A DNA stretch of 64,000 nucleotides, from assembly GCA_021234155.1 (NCBI GenBank), contig JAJEKV010000817.1:1-64000 (forward strand), in the 5' to 3' direction. Numbering within the stretch: position 1 is the first letter of the stretch; the number at the start of each line of letters is the position of its first letter. Made by a program: the position numbers and the translations under genes. Origin of the DNA: Isoetes taiwanensis. Its lineage: Eukaryota > Streptophyta > Lycopodiopsida > Isoetales > Isoetaceae. Below, one piece after another: positions 23,501-33,867 of this stretch. The notes beneath the pieces were generated by a model. It worked only from the letters and a program-made list of their open reading frames with translations, made no database searches and was not told where the DNA came from.

Positions 23501-24794
23501 TGTCTAGCTAGCATGTGTCGGCCGACCGGCACTCGACAATGCAAAGATCTCCTTTGATCTCACATACAGAATAAAATTGTATAATTTGATCATAGTTTGA
23601 AGTATGGGGATCCCCCCAACGGAAGCGGGAGACTGCTCAGTTACTCTTCATCTCTTTCCATCTTCATTTCTAGTTTTGCAAGAGGTTTTTGGAGCATTCA
23701 AGATTTGTTTGTAGCTGTGGAAAATGGGTACTTGGCTCCTATAGTACTCTGTTTAATTGAGACAGAAGAAGAGGTTGAGAGAGGCTCATGTGTTCTTTAG
23801 TTACAGACATGATTCAGATCCAGCTGGGATCCTTTGTACTTAACTTATATCTGATCCATAGAGGGATCTCTGTATTGTAATTCTTCCTATCTGATTAATA
23901 CAGAAACTTCTTTCCTTCAAAAAAAAAAAAAAAAAAAAAAAAACTTCATTGCATCAGACCATGTGACAAAAAGAACCCTGCAAAAGTTGCTTACAGGTGC
24001 CTCTCTTGCTATTGTTCCTATTGCTTTCATGGTAAAAGGGATGATTGCACGAACAAAGCACGTTTGGGATCATGGCTCACAGCAGAACTGAAACCAAAGA
24101 TGAATTCTATTGCTGGAGAAACATCCACAACAATTAGTCAGGGGGAAGAAGAAGAAGATGAAGAAGAAGAAGAAGAAGATGAAGAAGTAGATTACCTTAG
24201 TTCTCTTCTAGAAGTTGGAGATAACTTTGCTGTAAATGCACATCCAGAAGATGATGAGGGAGTTGACTTTTATGTTCTTAGGTGTACAGAGACTAAACAC
24301 ACATTGTTAGATACATATGAAGATGCTTGGGGTACTGCATTTGGTGTAGGAGAAGTTATAGTTTCGGCCATTACTACAAGCAAAACGATGCACTCCAATT
24401 TGAGTTGCTATTGGACAAGCCAGTTGCTAGTTTGTATAGCCACCTTGTCAGACAGGTGAAGTTTGATATGGAGAATCTTGGTAACAACAGTTTCAAGATG
24501 AGTGAAGAGACATGCCAAAAAGTTATGGCATCCCTTCCGCAGAGTGCTAACTCGGCCGCCCGCTTTTTTCTCGCTTTTGCTTCAAGAAGCGAAGTTGAGT
24601 TTTTTAGATGTACACCGGCTCTTTCTCGCCATATTCTTTCTTATACTCTTTATAATTCGTTATCAATGAAAACTAACAAATTCTTTGTTGCACAAATGTT
24701 CCTTGTCCTCGAGCTTTTAAAAGAAAAGCCGCTAGGGTCTGCTTTTCATACTTATGCTTTGTCTCCGCTTTACATGCTTTTCGTTATCGGTTAA
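20501..24794 (+). CDS. Transposase-like protein, copy 1 (multi-exon, interrupted)
   Basis: Starts at ATG 20501 (MDQSASDLDEEKRLQIFREI), aligning with the start of copy 2 at 33868; a frameshift follows near 20585. Then come a basic segment with a helix-turn-helix-like NQSAVARLLHVSRKSVIAAT (about 20920-20975), SVYKFWTENTRVSPYRKHVR, an intron-like gap about 21195-21294, and a Cys-rich zinc-like segment (RETCCCQYH ... CNCNCVVCGDGNFC). The likely catalytic core is IDFAENYRFKIE (about 22080), a K/E-rich spacer, FWSDGCISQFKGARPFWYL (about 22437-22495) and SHGKGEHDGQGAILKR (about 22550-22597). An acidic stretch and a C-terminal domain (EGVDFYVLRC ... SLYSHLVRQVKF) follow. The conserved Asp in DFAENY and WSDG suggests a DDE-type nuclease; the superfamily is not assigned. 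The 3' end is uncertain: copy 2 stops at the point matching about 24550. Confidence 0.75.
22869..23940 (+). mobile_element. Short poly(A) retroelement nested in transposase copy 1
   Basis: Bounded by a 14-bp target duplication AAACTTCATTGCAT (22855-22868 and 23941-23954) and ending in about 22 A's. The 5' part is GC-rich (CAGCCCTTAGCGCCTGCGGC); the 3' part is T-rich with TAATACAGAAACTTCTTTCCTTC before the A-tail. The LINE at 27838-32520 also ends with CCTTC plus A-tail, so this roughly 1.07-kb unit may be a non-autonomous or internally deleted LINE moved by the same machinery. It splits the codons encoding SSKLHCI/RPCDKK of the transposase. No long ORF of its own. Confidence 0.85.
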
Positions 24795-25062
24795 CTATTA
24801 CAGACTTGATGAACTCGGAAAACAGACTTGATGGACATGGAAAACAGATTGCAAGTTTACAAATGAACAAAGTTTACAAATGATGATCTCGACAAGTGTA
24901 GGTAAATACCGAAACCTTGAATTTACATTAATATCCGTTCTGTTACAAAAAGTGTACAGCTATGTACTCATATCCGGGTCTTCAAAAAGAAACAAATGTT
25001 ATATCTTAAGTTTCGCCTTAAGTTACATGAAGTTCTTAATTTACATCTCAAAGTCAAAAGAT

Positions 25063-25195
25063 CTTCAATGTGGGTCCGATCTTGTGTTATTTCTTCTCTG
25101 CGCTTTTCTCCTCGCTTATCTCCAGATCTTCAATGTTGGTCCGACAAGATCTTCAATGTTGGTCCGACGGGCTCTTCAATGTTGGTCCGACGTAA
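25063..25195. repeat. Short tandem repeats TCTTCAATGTTGGTCCGAC
   Basis: Three near-exact copies and one diverged copy (AATGTGGGTCCGATC) of a roughly 19-26 bp unit. They lie between the convergent transposase and accessory genes of transposon copy 1. Confidence 0.8.
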
Positions 25196-25244
25196 GATGG
25201 AGAATGCGTGTTGTTTCTTCTCTTGCATGTTCATCCCGTTTCAT

Positions 25245-27837
25245 TTACAACAATATCACCGCAACACCAACAATATCTTTCACCAATTGCATGCTTCCCT
25301 CAATTGCTACTTTCCATTTTGCAAGTTCTTTCAAGTGGTCAACAAGAAGTTTGAGTATGTTGATGTCTACTTCCTTGACCACATCAACATGAATGCGGTG
25401 CAACCACTTTTGAGGATTCTTTGAATGAAGTCAAGTGTGCAAATATGCTTTTATGTAGTTGAATACCTTATCATTTTCCTCATTGTCAAAGCTCTCAACT
25501 ATTAAGCATGTGTCTGGTGGGGACAAGAAAGTCTTGTACAAAGAGTCATCCACAAGCACAACATCTATTACATCATTAAAAGTCTGTGTAAACTTTGACA
25601 ATTGGCTTCATAAATACCGGGTTTGGTTACCTTTGCCTGAAACATGAAAGGCAGCACCTCACATTCATTCCGGACCCCAAATGAATTTGAATTTAGCAAT
25701 GTAGTGTGGCCGGTATCATTTGTTAAGGGTTTGTATGATGTTGTGCTTCATCATGCTAGACCAAATCCCAACTTCAAATCTTTCAAAACTCCAATCCAAG
25801 AACTCTTGTAAAAAAAGGTCTGCAAATAACCACTTTCCCTGTTGTGTAATACTTCTTGAGCCCTGGTGGAATCTTTACTCTTGCTCTTTTTTGGAAGATG
25901 TTGACCATAACTCCATTAATGTCTAAGATGACAAGTTTTTTCTTTTCTAAATCCTCTACAACATTCATAAAAAAAGAAACTTAAACATCAACATGACTTA
26001 AACATGAATTAAAAGAAGTCATTAATTAAAGTAAACAGAATTACAATATTCAAACAATGTTCTCAAACAACATAAAACAATTAAAACAGTATTTCACATA
26101 CACCACAATATGTTATGTTCTGAAACTAACTCAATGACTTGATATACTGAGAAACAGAACCTGAACTACCATTTAACATTTTCACAATAATATCAACTTG
26201 ATCACCTATTTGCTTTTGGTCTTTGGAGGTGCTTCTTTGAGGGTCTCCCAATCTTCTTTTTGACTTTTGTTGTTGCTACCTCCATTTCAACTGCTGCTTC
26301 ACCCTTACCCTTACCTTTCTCAACAACATCTTCAGCATCTTCATTTGCTTGTTCTTCATCAATGCTTACGTGAACATATACATGTGCAGCAGTAGAACTT
26401 TATCCTGCAGTTGCACTCCTCAACCTGGTCTTTATGCCAATTGCGGGGAACCTTTTTGTGCGGGTTGTTCATAATATTCTTTCCTCGAATCGCTCTCAAC
26501 AACACGGAACGTTTTATCCTTTTTTTTTGCCCCCCTTACTAAGTGAATTACGTAACTTTGTTGCTTAGAACACAAATCAATTTAAATGAGATTAAATTAG
26601 TTAAAACACAAATAAGAAATATCAAAGTCTTACCTTCTGCAAAGCTTCTACAGCTTTCCCCATCGGACTTGGTGACACTTGAGTCGATGTAGTAGATACA
26701 GATTTTTGGTGACACGTATGTGAAGCCATTGGGTGCCAATAGTGCCACTGTGTGCTTTATTAAATAATAAAGCAGGTGAAGCCAATGTGTGTGACAAGAT
26801 TGGAAAACTTATCGGTGAAGCAAATGCACTACTAGTGCCTACCTCAAATGCAATGCACCCTTCAATGCAAGTCTTCACTGCAACCTCTAGACCAAGTTCC
26901 ACAAAACTTCCCCACGGGGAACTTCCTTCAAACACCTGAAGCATGTCTTCTTTTCATACAAAAGCATGCAGCATGCCAAGTGATAGACATGTTCACATGG
27001 TAATGCCATACTCAATTTATATTTTGGATTGAAGACCAATCCACATGCAGCACATGCATCTTCTATGAAACCGTGCAACCTCGCTTTTCATAGTTATGAT
27101 AGACATTTTGATATATCCGAGTCCATCAATTGTCTACCAAACTTTCTAAGTATTTCTGCTTTCCCGTGAATCGAATTCCAGTGAAGTTTTTGATCTTTCC
27201 TTCTTTTCCTTCTCCTATAATGCTTCAACACTAACATTTGGAAGGCAAGCCTCCAATTTAGAGCAAAAATATATTTCACCACTTATTTTTGCCTTTAAGT
27301 CTTCAATCTGCTTCAGGTCTCCATCATTCTTGTCTGCTTTGGCATTCAAAGCAGACAACTCATTCTCCATTCTTGCTATCTCGTTCATTCCATGCTCAAT
27401 CATCCTCTCTTCCCTTGCTAAAGAGTTCTTATCTACCTCAATGGTACTAATTATTTTTTATCAGTTGTACGTTTTGTCTAAATCGTTTCCAACTTACTAA
27501 CCTCCTCTTCAATCAAAGAAATGTTGAAACTTAAATTGGAAGCGAAAAACTTAAGACTGACCGCTTTCCCCTTAAATTCAAGTTGAGGTGTTGATCTGCC
27601 TGAAGCTAGAGGTGTACTTTGGCATGAAGCAACTGTAGTTTTGATCCTTTTAACATCTTCTTTTTTAACATCAATGTCATCCCTTTTTCTCCTGGACCAA
27701 ACATTGACCTGTTTCTTGTAAGAATCCCAATCAACCCGATGAGCCTCAGGGTTATGCTCTGCCCGACTACAGTTTTTCCATGCAAATGATAATGCTACTA
27801 GCTTCCTCAATTCATTATTCCAGACACCTCCATCTCC
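25245..27837 (-). CDS. Transposon accessory protein, copy 1: coiled coil, RING-like finger, FCP1/SCP-like HAD domain
   Basis: Read on the minus strand after the LINE. (i) WKNCSRAEHNPEAHRVDWDS and a basic stretch (27810-27478). (ii) A heptad-rich coiled coil MIEHGMNEIARMENELSALN ... LKQIEDLKAKISG (27403-27270). (iii) A RING-like finger CAACGLVFNPKYKLSMALPC then EHVYHLACCMLLYEKKTCFRC (27060-26930), spacing C-x2-C-x13-C-x-H-x2-H-x2-C-x10-C-x2-C with an extra Cys. (iv) A HAD phosphatase domain resembling the plant FCP1/SCP-like group: motif I KKLVILDINGVMV (25935-25900), then RPF, FEVGIWSSMMKHN, and VLVDDSLYKTFLSPPDTCLI. The first Asp of DxDx(T/V) is kept but the second is Asn. A tail HSKNPQKWLHRIHVDVVKEV ends at 25245. 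Exons or frameshifts separate the parts; the N-terminus is at 32706-32521 beyond the LINE. Confidence 0.75.
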
Positions 27838-27849
27838 CTTCAGTATTGC

Positions 27850-28183
27850 TAATGGTCTGGGTACTCATCTGGCCCATTCTATTGTTGATGGTGCTAAAAT
27901 TTGTGTTTCTCTTCCTTCTGGTCGCGGTCTTCCTGACTGTGTGGTTGTGAAAAGTGGCCCTATCTTTCTGAAGTATGCTTTGCAGTTGCTCAATGGCCCT
28001 CAGCTTGCTGATTTATTTCCTCAACTTGCTTTATTTGCAAATTTTCGTGCTAAAAGAGATCGCCCTGCAATGGTCCCTTCTTCCTCTGTGCCTCCTACCT
28101 CTGTTGTGTCTCCATTACCCTCTGTTGTCCCTTTCGCCAATGCTCTGCGACCTCTCGTTGTTGCTACTCCATCTGGCCGCTAA
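27850..28183 (+). pseudogene. LINE ORF1 fragment
   Basis: The frame open from near the insert start reads SIANGLGTHLAHSIVDGAKI and then VVKSGPIFLKYALQLLNGP, stopping at 28183 after a Pro/Ser/Val-rich tail. It probably represents part of the plant L1 ORF1 protein (RNA-binding chaperone); the RRM and zinc-knuckle parts are not seen. Assignment rests mostly on its position ahead of ORF2. Confidence 0.4.
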
Positions 28184-28642
28184 AACCACTATCCCACGGA
28201 AGATTGTGCATACTCCGCTTTTGAAGAGGATGCTAGGGCTAAGTTACGAGAAGATCCGGGAATTGCAAGAGCTGGCATGAAAGTGTTCAAGAACATCATG
28301 AAAATGCCCAAGAGGGATGGACAAATGTTAATTGGAAAAGAGCTGCATAATAAGGCTAGTCAATATGTGTCACATGTCATGGCGATTCTCGATAATTTGC
28401 ATGGAAGGGTGGAGCAGAGAGGAGGCTCTCCCTGCCGTTACCCAACAAAATAATGGGGGTAGAGCAAGAGAGGAGGCTCTCCCTCACCAAGTCTTGAACA
28501 AAACAATGGAAGGGTGGGAAGAGAGGAGGCTCCCCTTGCCAATTTCCGGGATGAGGTGGGCTGACCTCCCTTTAGAACCATGAGATGGACATGGTTGAGG
28601 TGGCTCTATTGGTATGGAGGTGGAGCATAATATTTTGGCCAC

Positions 28643-31600
28643 ATGAACCTGTTGTCTTGGAATGTGAGGGGAGTGGCTTCTTCCCAAGTAAAAGAAGCAG
28701 GTTGTCTCTTTACTGTCTAAGTTTTCTACGACCTTTTGTTGCCTCCAAGAGCATAAATGCCGCCCTTGGTGATGTACATAAAGTAGCTAATGTATTTGGG
28801 CCGGGACTATAATGTCTTGGTGTCTGGCGCTGATGCATCTAAGGCTGGTGTGCTTTCTTGCATGGAAGTCATCTGTGGATGTCACTTTTACTCAAACAGA
28901 TAGGTTTGGGCGGTGGATAATAATCAAATGGAAAGATAAGGGCCAAGAATGGGGTTTGATAAATGTGTATGCTCATAATAGACCCGTCGGCCGTGGTGCT
29001 TTGTGGGCAACTCGAGGAGTAAAGTTCTCCGGCTTGGACGTAATGTTGCATGGTTGCTCGTTGGCGACTTCAATATGGTCGAAGTTGGAAAGAGATAGAA
29101 GTGGTCGCTGGCTCGAAGTGGTGCAAGGATTCGAGCGAGAGCAATGGCTACGCCTTTACATGATGGTCGGCTTATGGAGATTGATGGTGATCAGTCCTTT
29201 ACGTGGTGTAATGGTTGGACAGAGAATTTGGCAGAGCTTATGCAAGGCATGATAGAGGATACTTTAATACTTGTGCAGCTGCTTCTGGCTAGCGGATTTT
29301 CGCCGCTCAAATCTTCGGATAGCTCTCAGGTCCGATCATAATCCACAACTTCTAACTAATGATGTGGCTAATTGTCATCGACCTACCGGGACCTACTTTA
29401 AGCTTAATTGCAAGTACACGGAGGATGATGAGTTCAAAGTTGGTCGTAGTGGTCGGGGCTTGGTCTCGGCCTTCTCACCTCGTAGGGGCATGTTCGGGGT
29501 TGTTGCGGCGTTGTCCGCAAAGTGAAGTCATTTGCAAAAGAATATGGGAGAGTCGAGCTGCTGAAGCTAGAGGGCTATTGATTTGCATTGTACCGGGGAA
29601 ATAGAAGTACTCGCTCGTGGCCATACTAATGGAGTCGAGAAAAGGAGTTATTATCTCGGATCAAGGCTATAGAAACCGTAAAAAGCATCAAGCCAAAGTG
29701 AAGGCGGGGTTGCGATGGTTCAGGGCGGTGATAGATGTACCCGGTTCTTTTTCGCGGCTGCAAGAAGAAGGAAACTTCGCCACTTCTATACATTCTTTGG
29801 TGCTTTGCCGGATGGTGCTCTTATCTCCGATCCGGTGAATCTTAAGCAGTATCTTCATCATCACTTTTCTTCATTCTTTTGCACGACACCCATTGCCCTT
29901 TCAGAAGGACATGCAATTGGGCTGTGTTGACTAAGGTGCGTCGCATTGTTTTCGAAGAGCGAGAGGTTGCTTCTTGAGTTTAATATTGTGAAGGAGGACT
30001 TAAAAGCATTGTGGCTCTCTTGAAAAGGGATAAATGCCCGGTCTTGATGGCTTTCCTATTGAATTCTTTCAGAAGAAGTCTTTGGGGACTGGTTGGAGGA
30101 TGACATATATGATGCCTTTTGTGAGTTTAGAGATTTAGGAGCCTTGATAAGATTTTTGAATCTGAGTTGTATCTCTCTCATTCCAAAGAACAAGGAACCC
30201 AAGACTATTTCTCGATGGCGACCTATTACATTGCTTTCCCTCGTGTACAAGATCTTTGCTAAGACATTGGCGTAAAGAGTCCGAGACATCTTACGACGCT
30301 ATCTCGTCAACACAATCGGCTTTCTCCCTAAATGCCGTTGTATTCTCAACAACGGGCTGCTGCATATGAAGGAATATATTGGGCCCGATTCTGGGTCATA
30401 GAGCGTGTATCTTAAGCTTGATTTTGCTAAAGCCTACGATAGTGTTGATTGGGGCTTCTTGGAGAAGTGTCTTCTTGCACTTGGGTTTGGGGAGTCATTC
30501 ACAAGGAATGTCATGAAGCTCCATACATCAGCCAGATCTACTGTCCTTTTCCAGGGCGAGCCATCGGATATTTTTGTAGTGGGTAGAGGAATTGACCGGG
30601 GTTGTCCCTTAGCACCCTTGCTTTTCACACCAGGTGTAAGTCTTGTCCCGGCTCTTCTCCGTGGCTACCCAAGATGGCGTTATTCAAGGCCTCCCAATGG
30701 ACGATGGTTCTCAAGAGGTATGTAACCAATATGCCGATGACACTTTTTTGTTCCTAATTGCCGAGGCTGAGAATCTTCGTAATGCTAAGCTATTATTAGA
30801 CACATTCTCCTTAGCATCGGGGAGTTCTTGTAGGGTGGCAAAATGTACACTTTGTGGGCGTTGGACGGTCCATCCTCCCTCAGATTTTTGGACTATCCTT
30901 GGAAGATTCTTTCGCATGGCAATACCACAAAGTTGCTTGGTATCGGTTGGAATTCACGTCTACGCTTCGGATGCTTGGGATGAAATCATTAGTGGGTTGC
31001 AAAAGCACTTGTTTTGGTGGAATCTGACTAAACCTGTCCATGCGGTAGAATCATCGTGGGCTAAATGTGTTCTTAGTAATACTCATGTCTACATGGCGTC
31101 GCTTTACTAGCTCATGATGTAAGATGGAGGAGATTGTGCGTATCGTCGAGAAATTTTATTTGGGGTGGAAATGAGTTAGGAGCAGTGGTCAAGGTAGCTT
31201 GGGCTAAAAATGCATTAGACCTAAGGCACCGGTGGTCTTGGTATGTTGGATTTTCACCTCCAAAGCAAGGTGATGATATCAAAGTTCATTTGGAGGATTT
31301 TCATTGGTAAGGATGATTCTCGGCTTTGAGGTTGTTGGTGCAATCGATTGACATTGTCTCCCATTTCATAAGGCCTCCATTAAGCCCCTCCTTCCTTGGG
31401 CTTTGCTTTATCATATGCATCCGTTTCCTAATGCTTCTCCCTTTCTAAAGGGTTGCTTAGCGGCTTGGGACACTGCCGGTCTCTTTTCCATATTAATCTG
31501 AGGCATGTCTTGGGTTGTCCACTCCATCTTTGGTGGATTCTTTGCGGGACACTCCGGAGAATGTGCCTCTAAGTGTGGTTGTTCATCCAAAGACACAACG

Positions 31601-32378
31601 GCGATGGGTAGTATTTGGTATCAATACTATTGCGGCTTGGTATGAGTCCGATCATCTCATGTCATGGGAAGCATTTAGAACAAAGTTCTTGTTGTATGCA
31701 GATGGGATGAGTAACTGGAATCATATTCTTTGCATTGTTGCCACGGGATTACGGTCCACGATTGAGGTAGTCATATGGGGTTGCCATCGGGATATCCGGC
31801 CCGAGGCGGTTTGTGTCTTACGTGTATAAATTGCTTGTGCATTCTGAAATCACGCCTCCATCTAATAGATGGCATCTTCAGTCCCTACCACAATGGAAAA
31901 GTGTTTGGATATGGGTATGGGATAAGCCGCTTTCACCCCAAAGTAGTAGTTTTGTGGTGGCAAGTGATCCATAGATGCCCTGAGTCAATGAGGTTAGTCC
32001 ATAAAATGGATAATCGGATTTGAGCTCGCCCTTTATGCCGGCAAAGGGTTGAGAGTATTGAGCATTGTTTTTCTTGTGTGAGAGGCTTCGGGGGCATGGT
32101 CTTGGTTGTTGACCCTTTTTGGCGCGTCTCGATCTAGCCAGCAAATTTTGCTTGCTATCTATCGATGCTTGGCCCAAACAACTAAAAAACGAGCTTTTCA
32201 TCTCGCATGTGGTCGGCTTTTTATGGTCAATCCGAAGAGAAGGAGGTTGTTTATCTTTAAGGGCATAGATACCGCAGATGAGGTTGTTCTTGATGGGTGC
32301 AAGATAAAATTGTTATGGCTTACAATTGTTCTTCTCTTGATCAAGAGAAGAAATCTTGATCGGCATACTTACCTTTGA
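28643..32378 (+). pseudogene. LINE ORF2: endonuclease and reverse transcriptase, frameshifted
   Basis: Starts MNLLSWNVRGVASSQVKEAG at 28643, the first motif of the L1 apurinic-type endonuclease. The reverse transcriptase has RWRPITLLSLVYKIFAKTLA (about 30215-30275), LKLDFAKAYDSVDWGFLEKC (30411-30470), SARSTVLFQGEPSDIF, GRGIDRGCPLAPLLF (Q of RQGCPLSP replaced by D) and the catalytic box NQYADDTFLFL (about 30725). The C-terminal VVVLWWQVIHRCPESMRLV and SIEHCFSC (about 31940-32080) match the zf-RVT region. At least six frameshifts or stops break it, so it is inactive as read; several lie at CTG/CAG-type sites and may be sequence errors. Confidence 0.88.
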
Positions 32379-32520
32379 TTCATTCTTTTGCATAGGCGGT
32401 GGTTGTGCTTTCGGTTGGATCGGTTTGTCCAATTGGGGTTATAATCCTGTCTTTGCATTTATGTTGCTCTGGTTTCTAGTTGGTGAATAAAGCTTGACGT
32501 CCTTCAAAAAAAAAAAAAAA

Positions 32521-32706
32521 ACCTCCATCTCCATACAAGAAATCGATCAAGCCGTCCAATTTTTGCTTCAAATGAGGGCGAACATAGTAGATTTTGATTT
32601 TGCCTGAAACCATTGGCTCAGACCAAACACTGTTCCAGTCATCTGCAGTTACATTTTCTGCCAGCCATTTCAGCTTTTGCTATGGGATGATTCCTTCACC
32701 AGCCAT
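32521..32706 (-). CDS. Transposon accessory protein, copy 1: N-terminal domain
   Basis: Begins MAGEGIIP at 32706 and reads KLKWLAENVTADDWNSVWSE then KIKIYYVRPHLKQKLDGLID and FLYGDGG, continuing across the LINE into the frame at 27837. Copy 2 has the same block at 39944 (VKWLEENVTDAQWASVWQE). An in-frame TAG follows residue 8 here. The domain is unknown to me; the KWLxENVTxxxWxSVW core is conserved between copies. Confidence 0.7.
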
Positions 32707-32973
32707 GAGAAAAGAAGATACTTAAAAAAAAAGCAGCAAGAAACAAAGAAGTCGGAGCAAGCGCCTTGAAGAGGATGCTTCAATTTGTAAAATGCAGGAA
32801 TCGAAGTGCAATCGGGGAGCAAATTGGCCTGTACAATTCAATTAGTAACAATGGGCGCGAATAATTACACCTCTGACAATCAAAATCATTGTTCACCGAA
32901 AAGGCGCGCGGAAATCGAAAAGGTGCGTCGGGCTCTGCTTAGCGTGCTTTCTCCGCTTCCGCTTCTCGCGCAT

Positions 32974-33002
32974 TTTTGTACCCCAATATCTAACTTAGAC
33001 CC
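32974..33002 (-). repeat. Right terminal inverted repeat, transposon copy 1
   Basis: Perfect inverse of the left terminus, followed by AGTA at 33003-33006. Confidence 0.95.
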
Positions 33003-33006
33003 AGTA

Positions 33007-33692
33007 TCTCTAGTTAGTGATAAATTTCATAACATTTTATAATATCAGCCAAGGATATGTCTGTTATTTTATCCAAAAGATTTAAAGCTACATCATACAT
33101 TGATTGTACCATCCAATTAGGATTAATCTTCCATGGGAATAGATTACAGTATTTGTCACATGTTCTCATGGCAATATCTGGCATATATCAATAATCATGT
33201 TAGCATTGAAGTAATGACGTTAGAAAATTGAGTATAGACCATGCCATATGCATTGGTGATCCACCTAGCCTTTCTTATGTGCCTTATAGATGCCTAGGAA
33301 ATAGAGTAATTTTTCACTAGCACAATCCGTATATGGTAATATCTGCCGCATTTCAATTTTAACCTTCCAAATGGTAGCTACTTGTTCAACTTCCACTTTT
33401 CTAAAATCAGTACTATTTAGTCTGTTATTAGCCATTTCTCTCATATGTTTTGGACATATGAAAGATGGGTTGTTGGTAGCCTTGTCTACCCTAGCAACAT
33501 ACACATGCTTATTAAGCCATATACTTTTAATCACTGCAATGTCATTCAGATGAAATCTCCTAATACTATCTCTTTTAAAGACCTCCTTTATATTCTATGA
33601 TACTATCTCCAGCATATATTCCTTAACTTGTAATGCATTTTCATCTTCCAGATGTGGATAGACAAATTGGTTCAACTCTACAATCCAGTCTA
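33007..33692 (-). CDS. Penelope-like reverse transcriptase, middle part between the two transposons
   Basis: Minus-strand frame 33534-33265 reads SIWLNKHVYVARVDKATNNP then SFICPKHMREMANNRL and LLYFLGIYKAHKKG, matching the upstream finger region of Penelope-like reverse transcriptases (ADKA/VDKA-NN then a P-x-K-x-H-K segment). Upstream it runs to 33692, where removal of transposon copy 2 and one TCTA repeat gives a continuous frame (YIVDWIVELNQFVYPHLE). One TAG lies at about 33600. Downstream (33260-33007) the frame is broken before transposon copy 1. Confidence 0.65.
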
Positions 33693-33722
33693 GGGTGTAA
33701 ATTTGATAGTGGTACCCCAAAA
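33693..33722 (+). repeat. Left terminal inverted repeat, transposon copy 2
   Basis: 30 nt, perfect inverse of 40138-40167; preceded by TCTA. Confidence 0.95.
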
Positions 33723-33867
33723 GCACTGTCCGGACACTTGCTTTAAGTGCTTTAGGTGCTTATTCCTTGATCAAAATTTAGAGTAACGAATTATGAGGTT
33801 GTTATTCCAGAAATAGCAATCCTCTTCCGACAAATTAGAATTGCAATTCCTTGATCATATCAATTTC

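Larger units (their letters stand above)
27838..32520 (+). mobile_element. L1-type LINE, 5'-truncated, nested in transposon copy 1
   Basis: 4.7 kb ending GTGAATAAAGCTTGACGTCC then TTC and a poly(A) run. Flanked by the 12-bp target duplication ACCTCCATCTCC (27826-27837 and 32521-32532). Removing it and one repeat restores an uninterrupted minus-strand reading of the transposon accessory gene (...LYGDGG|VWNNEL...), which fixes the boundaries. It carries the end of ORF1, then ORF2 with endonuclease, reverse transcriptase and C-terminal zinc region. It starts inside ORF1, consistent with the usual 5' truncation. Confidence 0.93.
20174..33002 (+). mobile_element. DNA transposon, copy 1 (12.8 kb with nested insertions)
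   Basis: The first and last 29 nt are perfect inverted repeats (20174-20202 and 32974-33002; starts GGGTCTAAGTTAGATATTGG). They are flanked by a 4-bp direct repeat AGTA (20170-20173, 33003-33006). Subterminal GTGCTTGG-type repeats follow the left end. It encodes a transposase-like protein on the plus strand (20501 on) and an accessory RING/HAD protein on the minus strand (32706 down to about 25245). Subtracting the nested poly(A) insert and the LINE leaves about 7.1 kb, close to the 6.5 kb of copy 2. It interrupts the reverse-transcriptase gene of the larger retroelement. Confidence 0.9.

Noticed and set aside
20864-24794. Assigning the transposase to hAT, Mutator, CACTA, Harbinger or Sola by name
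   Set aside because: The first four do not fit the TSD length, termini or motifs. Sola fits by 4-bp TSD only, and I cannot confirm the sequence match from memory, so no superfamily name is given in the feature.
25063-25195. CRISPR-like short repeats
   Set aside because: Units are tandem with almost no spacers, only three to four copies, in plant nuclear DNA; a simple tandem repeat.
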